From Ignavibacteriae bacterium HGW-Ignavibacteriae-1 (GTDB lineage: Bacteria; Bacteroidota; Ignavibacteria; Kapaibacteriales; UBA2268): DNA of 64,000 nucleotides. Below are positions 27,146-35,977 of the stretch, piece after piece. Where the stretch lies: positions 112,947 to 176,946 of the forward strand of contig PGYU01000003.1 in the NCBI GenBank assembly GCA_002839825.1, read 5' to 3'. Position 1 is the stretch's first letter. Every line of letters begins with the position of its first letter. Made by a program: the position numbers and the translations under genes. The notes under the pieces are model-generated. The model saw nothing but the letters and a program-made list of their open reading frames with translations. It ran no database searches and was not told where the DNA came from.

Positions 27146-27427
27146 TTAGTTCGATTTGTCTTTCAAAAAATAATGGTAATAGAAAATTGTTTCGGGGATC
27201 ATCAATAACAGAAGCCCAAGTGTATCGCTTGTGAAAAATATCGAATCCCATGAATAATTCCAAATCAAGTTTGCGACTGTTGCGGTCAATGCCCAACCTA
27301 TTGAAAAGAACAAACCAATGATAAGCACCGACAAAATTCCGGCTTTGACTCCACCGGATTGCCAATTTTTGGTAAAAGCGTAAAGTGCTGCAACAATATG
27401 CACATGAAAAATCAATAGTTCAATCAT
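27146..27427 (-). CDS. Small integral membrane protein, unknown function
   Basis: 93 residues with three hydrophobic segments (about 1-20, 28-55 and 67-85) and a basic C-terminus (LKDKSN). I do not recognise a family. It is likely real: an ATG start, strongly biased hydrophobic composition and a clean place between two convergent/divergent neighbours, ending 5 bp from the stop of the giant gene and starting 51 bp from cutA on the other strand. Confidence 0.65.
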   Translation of the reverse strand: MIELLIFHVHIVAALYAFTKNWQSGGVKAGILSVLIIGLFFSIGWALTATVANLIWNYSWDSIFFTSDTLGLLLLMIPETIFYYHYFLKDKSN

Positions 27428-27478
27428 ATTTTCGTAACATTGTGTATAATTTAATTCAAAAATATAAAAAGTTTTGAT

Positions 27479-27805
27479 ATGGTAAAAAATAAAGATTTCA
27501 GAATCGTTTTTGCGACGACAGATAATGAGAATTTAGCCTCGATTATTGCTGAAACTTTAGTCCAAGAAAAGCTTGCTGCGTGTTGTTCGATTATCCCCGG
27601 TGCGAAATCGATTTACGAATGGGAAGCCAAAATTGAAAAACGTAGCGAATTTATAATGATGATAAAAACTCAAAACAGCAAACTTGACGAACTTGAAAAT
27701 AGAATCAAAGAATTGCATAGCGATTCTGTCCCCGAAATCATAGCAGTTGAAATTAGCGAACTTTCCGAAGGATACATGGATTGGATGAACAAGACGATAA
27801 AATGA
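27479..27805 (+). CDS. cutA: Divalent-cation tolerance protein CutA
   Basis: Trimeric PII-like cytoplasmic protein linked to copper tolerance; its biochemical role is still unsettled. The family core is clear in 108 residues: LAACCSIIPGAKSIYEWEAKIEKRSE (split as LAACC and SIYEWEAKIE) and VPEIIAVEISELSEGYMDWM at the C-terminus. Its stop overlaps the radC start in an ATGA, so cutA-radC-M16 peptidase form one coupled operon. Confidence 0.94.
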   Translation: MVKNKDFRIVFATTDNENLASIIAETLVQEKLAACCSIIPGAKSIYEWEAKIEKRSEFIMMIKTQNSKLDELENRIKELHSDSVPEIIAVEISELSEGYMDWMNKTIK

Positions 27806-28542
27806 TTTCGAAAACAATTTCCCCAAACGAATCTGAAAACGGTACTTACAGTTCCAAAAGCCGTTTCACTCCGATTCGGGAATGGAAATCTGACGATAAA
27901 CCCAGAGAAAGACTGATGATGCACGGTCCCGAAGTGCTCTCGGACAGCGAATTATTGGCAATCATAGTTGGTTCGGGAACTGTCGGCAGGTCGGCAATAG
28001 ATATAGCAAGGGAATTATTGAAAAAATATACTTCGCTGAATCATTTAGCACGATGTGATTTTAGCGAGTTCAAAAATATTTCCGGAATCGGAGATGCAAA
28101 AGCAGTCAGTATAATTGCAGCATTCGAGTTAAGCAGAAGAATAGAAATTGCGCCTTTTTCCGGCAAAAAAATCTTTCGTTCTCCCGAAGACATCGCGGAA
28201 TACTACATACCGCGAATGCGAGATTTGCGAATCGAAATATTTAAAGTACTTTTGCTGACAAGCTCCAATCAAATTTTTCGTGATTTGACAATTACAGAGG
28301 GAATTCTGAATTCCAGCGTTGTGCATCCGCGTGAGGTATTTCGAATCGCAATTACCGAGAGTGCCGCTGCAATTATACTGATGCACAATCATCCGTCGGG
28401 CAATCCGGAACCATCAAAAGAGGACATAAAAATTACAGAGCAGATAGTACAAGCCGGAAAAATAGTCGGCATCAAAGTTTTAGACCATATAATTATAGCA
28501 GGAGACAAATTCACAAGTTTTGTCTCATTAGGTTTGATATGA
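27802..28542 (+). CDS. radC: RadC-family JAB/MPN domain protein
   Basis: 246 residues from the ATG that overlaps the cutA stop (the ORF track begins seven codons earlier at a TTG). N-terminal helix-hairpin-helix region (ISGIGDAKAVSIIAAFE, about residue 95) and a C-terminal JAMM metalloprotease-fold domain with the motif HNHPSGNPEPSKED (about 194), preceded by a conserved Glu in TEGILNSSVVHPRE. The family was named for DNA repair, but a repair role is not supported and its activity is unknown. Ends in an ATGA overlap with the M16 gene. Confidence 0.92.
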   Translation: MISKTISPNESENGTYSSKSRFTPIREWKSDDKPRERLMMHGPEVLSDSELLAIIVGSGTVGRSAIDIARELLKKYTSLNHLARCDFSEFKNISGIGDAKAVSIIAAFELSRRIEIAPFSGKKIFRSPEDIAEYYIPRMRDLRIEIFKVLLLTSSNQIFRDLTITEGILNSSVVHPREVFRIAITESAAAIILMHNHPSGNPEPSKEDIKITEQIVQAGKIVGIKVLDHIIIAGDKFTSFVSLGLI

Positions 28543-29810
28543 AAAACAAGAATAATTTACCAAAAACAAAAACTCATTCATTGGCAATTACGCGTACAGT
28601 CTTAAATAATGGATTGACCTTAGTAACCGAAAAAATCCCGAATGTCGAATCTATCGCATTGGGAATCTTTGTAAATGCAGGTTCGCGGGACGATAGTCCG
28701 GATTTCAGCGGCACAGCGCATTTTATGGAACATGCCGTTTTCAGGCGCTCCCAAAAGCGAACTTCACGCAGAATAGCGGGCGAATTCGAATCAATGGGTG
28801 CATATACAAATGCTTTTACATCGCAGGAATACACTTGCTTCTATGTTCGTGCATTGAAAAGGCACTTCCGCAGAACATTGAATATTTTGTTCGACATTAC
28901 CATGAATCCTATGCTTTTGCAAAAGGAAATCGAAAAAGAGCAGCTGATAATTTTGGAAGAAATCAAATCTTATGAAGACGACCCTGAAGAATACATCTTC
29001 GATTTGGGAGATAACATTATTTTTCAAAATCATCCCTTAGGCAATCCCATTATCGGTACAAAAGAATCTATAGATGCAATTGATTCAAATATTTTGCAAC
29101 AGTTCCATAGAGAATATTACAAACCCGACAATATCATCATTACCTTCGTCGGCGATATCGAGCATCAAATAGTATTGAACGCAATATCAAGTTTGTTTGG
29201 CGATTTGGAAGCCGGAAATAGAGTTTATACGCGCATCGCACCGGAAGCATTCATGCCTATGACTTTGGAGATGGCGAAACCTGTTCAACAATCGCATCTG
29301 CTATTGGGCAAAAGAGCAGCATCGCTCAAAGACGAAGACAGAACTGCATTGATGATATTCAATATTTTGTATGGTGATGGCATGAGCTCGCGGCTGTACC
29401 AGAAACTTCGCGACCGTCACGGAATTGCATATTCGATTTTTTCAACATTACAAATGCATTCGGATGCAGGCGTGTTCTACATTTATGCAGCAACCGATAC
29501 TAAGAAAGTCCGTAAAACTGAAACGATGATTTTCGAGCAAATGAACCAAATACTTGGCGAGAAGTTGAATCGTTCCGAAATAAATCGTGCAAAAGAGCAA
29601 TTGAAATCAAGTTTGATAATGGATTTGGAAAGCATGTCCGCGCGGATGCAGTCATTGGCAAAAAATGAGCTTTTAATCGGCGACCACGAAAGCGTTAAGG
29701 AAATCATCGAACGAATTGACGCAATAACGTTAGAAACAGTCAAAGACACAGCTGCGAAATACTTTGGTGATGGACTATGGAGTAAGGCTCACATTTATCC
29801 CGAGAAATGA
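28539..29810 (+). CDS. M16-family zinc metallopeptidase (processing-peptidase type)
   Basis: 423 residues, the single-domain-pair size of bacterial PqqL/MPP-like peptidases. The inverted zinc motif HxxEH is visible as HFMEH (about residue 63), with the third ligand Glu in the EEIKSYEDDPEE region (about 140). The C-terminal M16 domain has the usual LLGKRA and YGDGMSSRLYQKLRDRHGIAYS. No signal peptide, so cytoplasmic. Third gene of the cutA-radC operon by a 4-nt overlap. Confidence 0.92.
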   Translation: MKNKNNLPKTKTHSLAITRTVLNNGLTLVTEKIPNVESIALGIFVNAGSRDDSPDFSGTAHFMEHAVFRRSQKRTSRRIAGEFESMGAYTNAFTSQEYTCFYVRALKRHFRRTLNILFDITMNPMLLQKEIEKEQLIILEEIKSYEDDPEEYIFDLGDNIIFQNHPLGNPIIGTKESIDAIDSNILQQFHREYYKPDNIIITFVGDIEHQIVLNAISSLFGDLEAGNRVYTRIAPEAFMPMTLEMAKPVQQSHLLLGKRAASLKDEDRTALMIFNILYGDGMSSRLYQKLRDRHGIAYSIFSTLQMHSDAGVFYIYAATDTKKVRKTETMIFEQMNQILGEKLNRSEINRAKEQLKSSLIMDLESMSARMQSLAKNELLIGDHESVKEIIERIDAITLETVKDTAAKYFGDGLWSKAHIYPEK

Positions 29811-29923
29811 TAAAGCCCATAAGTGCAATCATATTACAATATTATCATACGTTCATGCGTCTTTAAACTGAGTAGAATTAATTATATTTGTATTTTAAAA
29901 ACAGTAAAATTAAAGCAATAAAA

Positions 29924-30865
29924 ATGGCAAAACATTTTAAAGTGATTATTATTGGTTCAGGTCCTGCAGGATTTACTGCAGCACTTTACGCTTCGAGAGC
30001 CAATCTCGAAGTTGCAATTTTCGAAGGAAATCAGCCCGGCGGACAACTCACTATTACGACCGATGTCGAAAATTACCCCGGATTTGCCGATGGAATCGAA
30101 GGTCCTGAAATGATGGAAATTTTCCGTAAGCAAGCCCAAAGATTCGGTGCAGTTTCATTATTCGAAACAATTGAAAAAGTAGATTTGTCCGAACGCCCGT
30201 TCAAACTGAAATCCGATAGAGAAGATTATACTTGCGATGCATTGATAATCGCAACCGGTGCAACTGCAAAGCTTTTGGACATCGAGAGCGAGCGTCGCTT
30301 TTGGGGTGCAGGGATCTCAGCATGTGCCACTTGCGATGGTTTCTTTTTCAAGGGCGAAAAAATATTCGTAATCGGCGGCGGTGATACAGCAATGGAAGAA
30401 GCGAACTATTTGACACATTTCGGCGAATCAGTCACATTAGTTCATAGACGTAGCGAATTCCGTGCATCGAAAATTATGGTCGAACGTACTCAGAAAAATC
30501 CAAAAGTCAAAATCATCACAGACAGCATTGTGGACGAATTTTTGGGCGAAGAAAACATGGGAATCAAAAGGCTGACAGGTTTGAGATTGAAAAATGTCGT
30601 TACCGGAGAAATGAGCAATCACGAAGCCGGAGGCTGTTTCATCGCAATTGGACACACTCCGAATGCATCCTTATTTGAGGGAATGCTCGACAAAGATGAG
30701 AACGGATATTTGATAACACAAGGAAAATCAACTTATACTAATATTCCGGGTGTATTTGCTTGCGGAGACGTCCAAGACCATGTCTATCGCCAAGCAGTGA
30801 CCGCAGCGGGCTCGGGATGTGCCGCTGCAATAGATGCCGAACGCTGGTTAGCCGAGCAAGAATAA
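29924..30865 (+). CDS. trxB: Thioredoxin reductase
   Basis: NADPH-dependent flavoenzyme that reduces thioredoxin. FAD-binding GSGPAGFTAALYASRA near the N-terminus, the redox-active CATC (about residue 135), NADP-binding GGGDTAMEEA (about 156) and the C-terminal FAD segment GVFACGDVQD. 313 residues from ATG 29924; the ORF track extends 12 codons to a TTG that lies in a TATATTTG element, probably the promoter -7 box. Monocistronic with its own terminator. Confidence 0.95.
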   Translation: MAKHFKVIIIGSGPAGFTAALYASRANLEVAIFEGNQPGGQLTITTDVENYPGFADGIEGPEMMEIFRKQAQRFGAVSLFETIEKVDLSERPFKLKSDREDYTCDALIIATGATAKLLDIESERRFWGAGISACATCDGFFFKGEKIFVIGGGDTAMEEANYLTHFGESVTLVHRRSEFRASKIMVERTQKNPKVKIITDSIVDEFLGEENMGIKRLTGLRLKNVVTGEMSNHEAGGCFIAIGHTPNASLFEGMLDKDENGYLITQGKSTYTNIPGVFACGDVQDHVYRQAVTAAGSGCAAAIDAERWLAEQE

Positions 30866-30876
30866 AAATTTGACAG

Positions 30877-30903
30877 AAAGGAGTTGGCTTCCAACTCCTT
30901 TTT
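30877..30903 (+). terminator. Rho-independent terminator after trxB
   Basis: AAAGGAGTTGG and CCAACTCCTTT with a 3-nt CTT loop, followed by T residues. Confidence 0.9.
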
Positions 30904-31120
30904 CATTTTGATTCTTTTTTCGATATTTTTCATACTCAACTTGATACATTAAAGCATTGACTTTAAACCATTTCCAAAATGCTAATCATTCAAAATGTTT
31001 CTGAAAATTGTTTCATACTTTATGCAATAATAAAGCACATCGTTAGTTCATACCTTTTGTGAAAAAGTATTTAATTTTAAGTGAAGATTGTTGATTTTAA
31101 AATATATAGGATTATTTGTA

Positions 31121-33181
31121 ATGTACAACATTGTAAGATTTATGGTTTTGATTTTAGCTTCTGCCGCATTTGTAAGTTTGAATTCGTGCAGTAAGGAAGA
31201 AACGACTAAAGCGGAGGAAGAGATGACAGTAAAGGCAGTAGATTCGGCAAATTTTGATTTCAATATTCATCCCGGAGATGATTTTTTCAAGTATGTAAGT
31301 GGCGGTTGGATGAAAAACAACCCAATTCCTGAATCAGAATCGCGTTGGGGAGCTTTCGCAATTTTGAATCTTGAAAATCAGACGAAACTCAGAACACTTT
31401 TTGAAGAAGCCTCAAGTGGCAAACACAAAGAAAAAGATTGGGTTAAAATCGGCGACTTTTACTCATCCGGTATGGATACCGTTGCAATCGAAAAAGCGGG
31501 AATCGAACCACTCAAACCATTGTTTGAAAAAATTGATAAGATAGCATCAGTTCAAGATTTGCAAACAACTATTGGCGAATTATCCTCATACTCGATTCAA
31601 CCAATTTTCTACTTCTATGTAAGTGCCGACGATAAAAATAGCAGTATGAATATTGCAGGATTATACCAAGGTGGATTGGGATTGCCCGATAGAGATTATT
31701 ACTTCCCGAAAGACGACAGAACCAAAAATATTTTGTCAGAATATCAAAAGCACCTTGTCAAAGTATTTGAAATTTACGGATTGGAATCAACTGAAGCAAT
31801 CAAAGCTTCCGATGTAATTCTCAAAATTGAAACTAAGATTGCCAAAGCTTCTTCGACAAAATTAGAACTCAGAGACCCGGTTAAAAATTACAACAAAATG
31901 CAAATTCAAGATTTGCAAAAATCAAGTCCAAATTTTGATTGGTCGCTCTATTTCAAAAATCTTGGAATAGACTCCCCTACAGAAATCAATGTCGGACAAC
32001 CAAAATTTTACAAAACAGTCAGCAATTTGATGAACAAAACATCAATTGAAGATTGGAAAACATTCTTGAAATGGAAAGTGATTAAAGATGCTTCACCATA
32101 TTTGAACGAAGCATACGTAAATCAAAATTTTGAATTTTACGGAAAAGTCCTAACCGGAAGCAAAGTTAATCAAGACAGATGGAAAAGAGTTTTGAACGCA
32201 ACAAGTGGCTCGCTTGGCGAATCAGTGGGCAAAATTTATTCCGAAAAATATTTTCCTGCAAAATCGAAAGAGAAAATGTTGGATTTGGTTGATAATCTTA
32301 AAATCGCATTGAAAGAACATATCCAAAATCTTTCGTGGATGGGTGATGATACCAAAGCAAAAGCATTAGTGAAACTCGAGAAAATCAATGTTAAAATTGG
32401 CTATCCCGACAAATGGAAAGACTATTCAAAAGTTGATGTTTCGAGAGACAACTATGTGATGAATGTGTTGAATGCGAGCAAATTTGAGATGGACGAAATG
32501 CTGGCGAAAATCGGCAAACCGGTTGACCGCTCTGAATGGCACATGACACCACAAACAGTCAACGCTTATTACAGCCCCAACATGAATGAAATCGTGTTCC
32601 CTGCGGCAATTCTACAGCCACCCTTCTTTTACCCTGATGGCGATGATGCCGTTAATTATGGTGCAATCGGCGTAGTAATCGGGCACGAAATGACTCACGG
32701 ATTTGATGACCAAGGCAGACAATTCGATGCCGAAGGAAATTTAGTAGAATGGTGGACAAAAGAGGACGCCGACCAGTTTACCGAAAAAGTGAAAGTCCTT
32801 GTGGACCAAGCAAACTCATTTGTTGTAATCAACGATATGAAAGTTGACGGTGCACTCACTTTAGGTGAAAACATTGCAGACCTTGGCGGCGTAACAGTCT
32901 CGCTCACAGCACTCAGAAAAGCATTAAATGGAAATGTTGACACGCCGGCGATTGACGGATTCACACCTTTGCAAAGATTTTTCATATCCTACTCGCAAGT
33001 ATGGCGCCAAAACATCCGCGATGAAGAAGAAATGAGAAGATTGAAAGAAGATGTCCATTCTCCCGGAGTTTATAGAGTCAACGGCACATTACCCAATGTC
33101 CCAGAATTCTATCAAGCTTTCAACATCACAGAAGCCAACAAACTTTACATGCCGGTTGAAAAACGCGCCATAATTTGGTAA
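31121..33181 (+). CDS. M13-family (neprilysin/PepO-like) metalloendopeptidase lipoprotein
   Basis: Zinc peptidase of 686 residues. Start at ATG 31121 gives a lipoprotein signal with lipobox LNSC at residue 23, then an acidic linker; the ORF track extends 11 codons to a TTG. Substrate-domain start DFNIHPGDDFFKYVSGGWM is typical of M13. Catalytic HEMTHGFDDQG (HExxH, about residue 522) and the third ligand region ENIADLGG (about 583) are intact, as is a C-terminal Trp. Likely anchored in the inner or outer membrane facing periplasm or surface; degrades oligopeptides. Confidence 0.93.
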   Translation: MYNIVRFMVLILASAAFVSLNSCSKEETTKAEEEMTVKAVDSANFDFNIHPGDDFFKYVSGGWMKNNPIPESESRWGAFAILNLENQTKLRTLFEEASSGKHKEKDWVKIGDFYSSGMDTVAIEKAGIEPLKPLFEKIDKIASVQDLQTTIGELSSYSIQPIFYFYVSADDKNSSMNIAGLYQGGLGLPDRDYYFPKDDRTKNILSEYQKHLVKVFEIYGLESTEAIKASDVILKIETKIAKASSTKLELRDPVKNYNKMQIQDLQKSSPNFDWSLYFKNLGIDSPTEINVGQPKFYKTVSNLMNKTSIEDWKTFLKWKVIKDASPYLNEAYVNQNFEFYGKVLTGSKVNQDRWKRVLNATSGSLGESVGKIYSEKYFPAKSKEKMLDLVDNLKIALKEHIQNLSWMGDDTKAKALVKLEKINVKIGYPDKWKDYSKVDVSRDNYVMNVLNASKFEMDEMLAKIGKPVDRSEWHMTPQTVNAYYSPNMNEIVFPAAILQPPFFYPDGDDAVNYGAIGVVIGHEMTHGFDDQGRQFDAEGNLVEWWTKEDADQFTEKVKVLVDQANSFVVINDMKVDGALTLGENIADLGGVTVSLTALRKALNGNVDTPAIDGFTPLQRFFISYSQVWRQNIRDEEEMRRLKEDVHSPGVYRVNGTLPNVPEFYQAFNITEANKLYMPVEKRAIIW

Positions 33182-33223
33182 TATTGATATGCCATTGGTG
33201 TGATGAACAAGAATTTATACAAC

Positions 33224-33247
33224 AAAAGCCGGAGCAATCCGGCTTTT
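33224..33247 (+). terminator. Rho-independent terminator after the M13 peptidase
   Basis: Perfect 10-bp stem AAAAGCCGGA / TCCGGCTTTT with a GCAA tetraloop. Confidence 0.88.
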
Positions 33248-33307
33248 GTGTTTTATGTGTGCGAATCTGAGTTTTAAATCTTTAGCCGGCTATATAGGCG
33301 TGGGAAT

Positions 33308-33775
33308 TTAGAATCCATTAAAATGTGAAATATCTATCAAAAGCACTTTGCCATGAATGGTCGCGAAATCAAAACTGATATATTGATCATAATCAGAATG
33401 ACACTTACGTTTCACATCAATCGAAAACATATCTTTAGCAAGGTGATTATATCGATAAGGAAATCCACTTTTAAAGAAATCTGAGATTTCAAGATTTTCT
33501 ACATTTTGTATAAAATGAATCGGGTAAGATTCCGGAAAAGCACCTTGCATAAATTCAGGATTATAAAATTCGCTGTTTTCAATTATTTCAACCACTTGAT
33601 TAGGATTGTCAATTATTTTTTGAACAAATTCTCTTTCCTTTTCTGTCTCAGCTTTAAACTTTCGATATGTTGGAGTTAACTTCCAATATAAGTCATCGAT
33701 CCCACGAATTCCTGTGCATGAATTCATAATGACACTCAATATTATGGCTAATACGATATACATTTTCATCTTCAT
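33308..33775 (-). CDS. Hypothetical lipoprotein
   Basis: 155 residues from the ATG at 33775. The ORF track extends 45 codons further, but MKMKMYIVLAIILSVIMNSC is a clear lipoprotein signal with the lipobox Cys at residue 20, and the longer start would bury it. The mature part is polar and helical at first (KAETEKEREFVQKII) and then mixed, with no motif I recognise. Single gene between a terminator and the palindrome region. Confidence 0.6.
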   Translation of the reverse strand: MKMKMYIVLAIILSVIMNSCTGIRGIDDLYWKLTPTYRKFKAETEKEREFVQKIIDNPNQVVEIIENSEFYNPEFMQGAFPESYPIHFIQNVENLEISDFFKSGFPYRYNHLAKDMFSIDVKRKCHSDYDQYISFDFATIHGKVLLIDISHFNGF

Positions 33776-33891
33776 ATTGTCGACCTTATTTGCATATTTA
33801 GTTTGAATGTTTATCCAATTACTATTTTGCAAACATATAAAAAAAAAGAATAGCATCAAATTCAAATTGCGAAATGTCGTGTCCAAATACC

Positions 33892-33925
33892 AGATGTGCC
33901 ACACCTGCAAAGGTGTGGCACATCT
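33892..33925. repeat. Perfect 15-bp palindrome, REP-like
   Basis: AGATGTGCCACACCT, GCAA loop, AGGTGTGGCACATCT. GC-richer than its surroundings and with no T-run, so not a terminator. The form (GTGGCAC-type stem, GNRA-like loop, intergenic) is that of REP elements mobilised by RAYT (TnpA_REP) transposases; no such transposase is in the window. Confidence 0.65.
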
Positions 33926-33968
33926 ATAACGTCATTTTCCCCTTCTATGTTTTCGTTCATTTCCCTTA

Positions 33969-33988
33969 CCCACGAATAAATTCGTGGG
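33969..33988. repeat. Perfect 9-bp palindrome, second REP-like element
   Basis: CCCACGAAT, AA, ATTCGTGGG, 44 bp from the first palindrome and flanked by TA on the left and CTA on the right. On its own a 9-bp repeat is modest, but the pair looks like a REP cluster. Confidence 0.5.
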
Positions 33989-34041
33989 CTATGTTAATAT
34001 CTCTCAACTGTTTCCCATCCCGCCAGTTGTAACAAAGACAA

Positions 34042-34077
34042 CAAAAAAAAAAAAAAGCTGCCCATTCGAGCAGCTTT
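34042..34077 (-). terminator. Rho-independent terminator of the ATP synthase operon
   Basis: On the minus strand an 8-bp stem AAAGCTGC / GCAGCTTT with an 8-nt loop is followed by about 15 T residues (an A-run on the plus strand). It lies 28 bp after the atpG stop. Confidence 0.9.
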
Positions 34078-34104
34078 CATGATATATAAATTTTTTCTGT
34101 GTGT

Positions 34105-34989
34105 TTATGCACTTTTGAGAGCGTCGGCACCACCGATGATTTCGAGCATCTCTTTTGTGATGTCGGCTTGGCGGGCTTTGTTGTATTGCAACTCGAGGAA
34201 TGTAATCAATTCCTTGGCGTTGCGAGTGGCATTATCCATTGCTATTCTGCGGGCGGCTTGCTCTGCGGCGTTGGATTCGAGAAGGGCGCTCCAAATTTTG
34301 ATGTCCACAAGCTTTGGCAGCAAATCATCTATGATTGCCTCTTTCGATGGCTCGAATATGTAATCAACCGATGTATTGGATTGGGTCGTTTGCTCGATGT
34401 TTTCAATTGGCAATACGTTTCTGATTGACGGTGCTTGTCTCATAACGTTGATGAATTCATTTGTCACGACGACGACTTTGTCATATTGCCCTTCAATAAA
34501 TTTACCTGCGAAGACATCCACAATTTGGCGTGTGTGCTCGAAATTTAATTGAGCAAAAATTCCCTGAAATTCGGCTATTACATTGTAGTTGCGTTTTTTG
34601 AGAAATGATATGCCTTTTCTGCCGATGGCTACAAAATGGATGACTGCTCCGGGATATTGCATTTTCAATTCTTCAGAATGACGAACAGCTTCTTTTAGCA
34701 AATTGGTGTTGAAACTGCCGCAAAGTCCACGGTCGGACGTCACAACGACGAGAGCGATATTCTTGACTTCGTTTGTTTTTCTGAGCAATGGATGCGTGTA
34801 ATCATCCGATAGCGAGGAGACAAGATTGGACAAAATGAAGTCAATTTTGCGGAAGTACGGGCGAGCCGATTCGATTGAGGTTTGGGCACGCTTCAATTTT
34901 GCAGTCGCAACCATTTTCATCGCCGAAGTGATTTTCGATGTACTTTTGACACCTTGAATCCGTTGTCTTATATCTCTTAATGTAGCCAT
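34105..34989 (-). CDS. atpG: ATP synthase F1 gamma subunit
   Basis: Rotor shaft of F1. N-terminus ATLRDIRQRIQGVKSTSKITSAMKMVA and C-terminal YNKARQADITKEMLEIIGGADAL are the conserved coiled-coil ends; GLCGSFN is also present. 294 residues is normal. Last gene of the operon, 21 bp after hldD. Confidence 0.96.
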   Translation of the reverse strand: MATLRDIRQRIQGVKSTSKITSAMKMVATAKLKRAQTSIESARPYFRKIDFILSNLVSSLSDDYTHPLLRKTNEVKNIALVVVTSDRGLCGSFNTNLLKEAVRHSEELKMQYPGAVIHFVAIGRKGISFLKKRNYNVIAEFQGIFAQLNFEHTRQIVDVFAGKFIEGQYDKVVVVTNEFINVMRQAPSIRNVLPIENIEQTTQSNTSVDYIFEPSKEAIIDDLLPKLVDIKIWSALLESNAAEQAARRIAMDNATRNAKELITFLELQYNKARQADITKEMLEIIGGADALKSA

Positions 34990-35010
34990 AATATTTCGTC
35001 GTTATTTTGC

Positions 35011-35976
35011 TTAATATATTTTTTGATTTTTTTCCAAGTAAGCGTTTACGTAGTCCGCAACGCTTTCCTCGAGTGTTCTGAACTTGTATTTCAATCCCGA
35101 TTCAGCTAATTTGCTCATGTCTGCTTCAGTATAATTTTGGTACTGATTGGCGATTGATTCGGGCATGTCAACGTATTCGATGTCGGGCTTAATTCCCAGC
35201 GATGCAAAAACTGCATTTGCCAAATCATTCCAACTGCGAGATTGTCCCGTTCCCAAATTATAAATCCCCGAAAAACTGCTGTCAAGGAACATTTTCCAAA
35301 CAACTTCAACAACATCCATTACATAAATGAAGTCGCGTTTTTGACCGCCGTCGCCAAATTCGGACGTATTCGATTTGAACAAGCTAACTTTTCCTGTCTC
35401 TTTGATTTGCTTATATGATTTGAATACCATGCTTGCCATTCCGGCTTTGTGATATTCGTTCGGACCAAACACGTTGAAAAATTTAATTCCCGTGAAAGTT
35501 TTGTCCAAACCCGAATCAATCACCCAATTATCAAAGAGTTGTTTGGAAAATCCGTAGCAATTCAAGGGCATTAGTCCGTCAAAATTCTTATCCGAATAAC
35601 CCAAACTTCCGTCGCCATAAGTTGCAGCACTACTTGCGTATATGAACTTTATATGATTTCGGTCAGCGTACTCGGCAAGGTCAATGCTGTAAGCCAAATT
35701 ATTATCCAATAAATATTCGGCATCAGTTTCCGTAGTGGACGAGCATGCACCGAAATGAATAATTGCGTTGATTCCTGCGGCAAATTCCCTTTGCTTTAGT
35801 TTTTCGCGAAATTCATCCTTGTTGTAATAATACTTGAACTTTTTGCCCAACAAGTTTTTCCATTTTTCGTGGGTTCCCAAATTATCAACGACGAGGATAT
35901 CTTTGATACCCTCATCGTTAAGTTTTCTCAAAAAACATGAACCTATGAAACCGGCTCCGCCTGTAAGGACTAACAT
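35011..35976 (-). CDS. hldD: ADP-L-glycero-D-manno-heptose 6-epimerase
   Basis: Makes the heptose donor for the LPS inner core. Extended SDR fold: TGGAGFIGS (residues 5-13), YASSAATYGDG (about 109), YGFSK (catalytic Tyr-Lys, about 133) and the HldD-typical KFFNVFGPNEYHKAGMASM and GGQKRDFIYV. 321 residues fits. Unusual place: inserted between atpA and atpG, two bases after atpA, so it must be co-transcribed with ATP synthase. Other epimerases of the GalE group are less likely because of the NVFGPNEYHKGxMAS signature. Confidence 0.9.
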   Translation of the reverse strand: MLVLTGGAGFIGSCFLRKLNDEGIKDILVVDNLGTHEKWKNLLGKKFKYYYNKDEFREKLKQREFAAGINAIIHFGACSSTTETDAEYLLDNNLAYSIDLAEYADRNHIKFIYASSAATYGDGSLGYSDKNFDGLMPLNCYGFSKQLFDNWVIDSGLDKTFTGIKFFNVFGPNEYHKAGMASMVFKSYKQIKETGKVSLFKSNTSEFGDGGQKRDFIYVMDVVEVVWKMFLDSSFSGIYNLGTGQSRSWNDLANAVFASLGIKPDIEYVDMPESIANQYQNYTEADMSKLAESGLKYKFRTLEESVADYVNAYLEKNQKIY

Positions 35977-35977
35977 A

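Larger units (their letters stand above)
33776..34104. other. Intergenic region with two REP-like palindromes and the atp terminator
   Basis: About 330 bp without a gene. It holds two perfect palindromes and the atpG terminator (separate entries). The remainder, including AAACATATAAAAAAAAAG near 33835, shows no ORF or RNA gene that I can support. Confidence 0.7.

Noticed and set aside
33776-33910. N-terminal extension of the 33308 lipoprotein ORF
   Set aside because: It would precede a complete lipoprotein signal sequence and overlaps a palindrome; low-complexity translation.
33892-33988. CRISPR array or terminator reading of the two palindromes
   Set aside because: The two repeats differ from each other, are not evenly spaced direct repeats, no cas genes are present, and neither is followed by a T-run.
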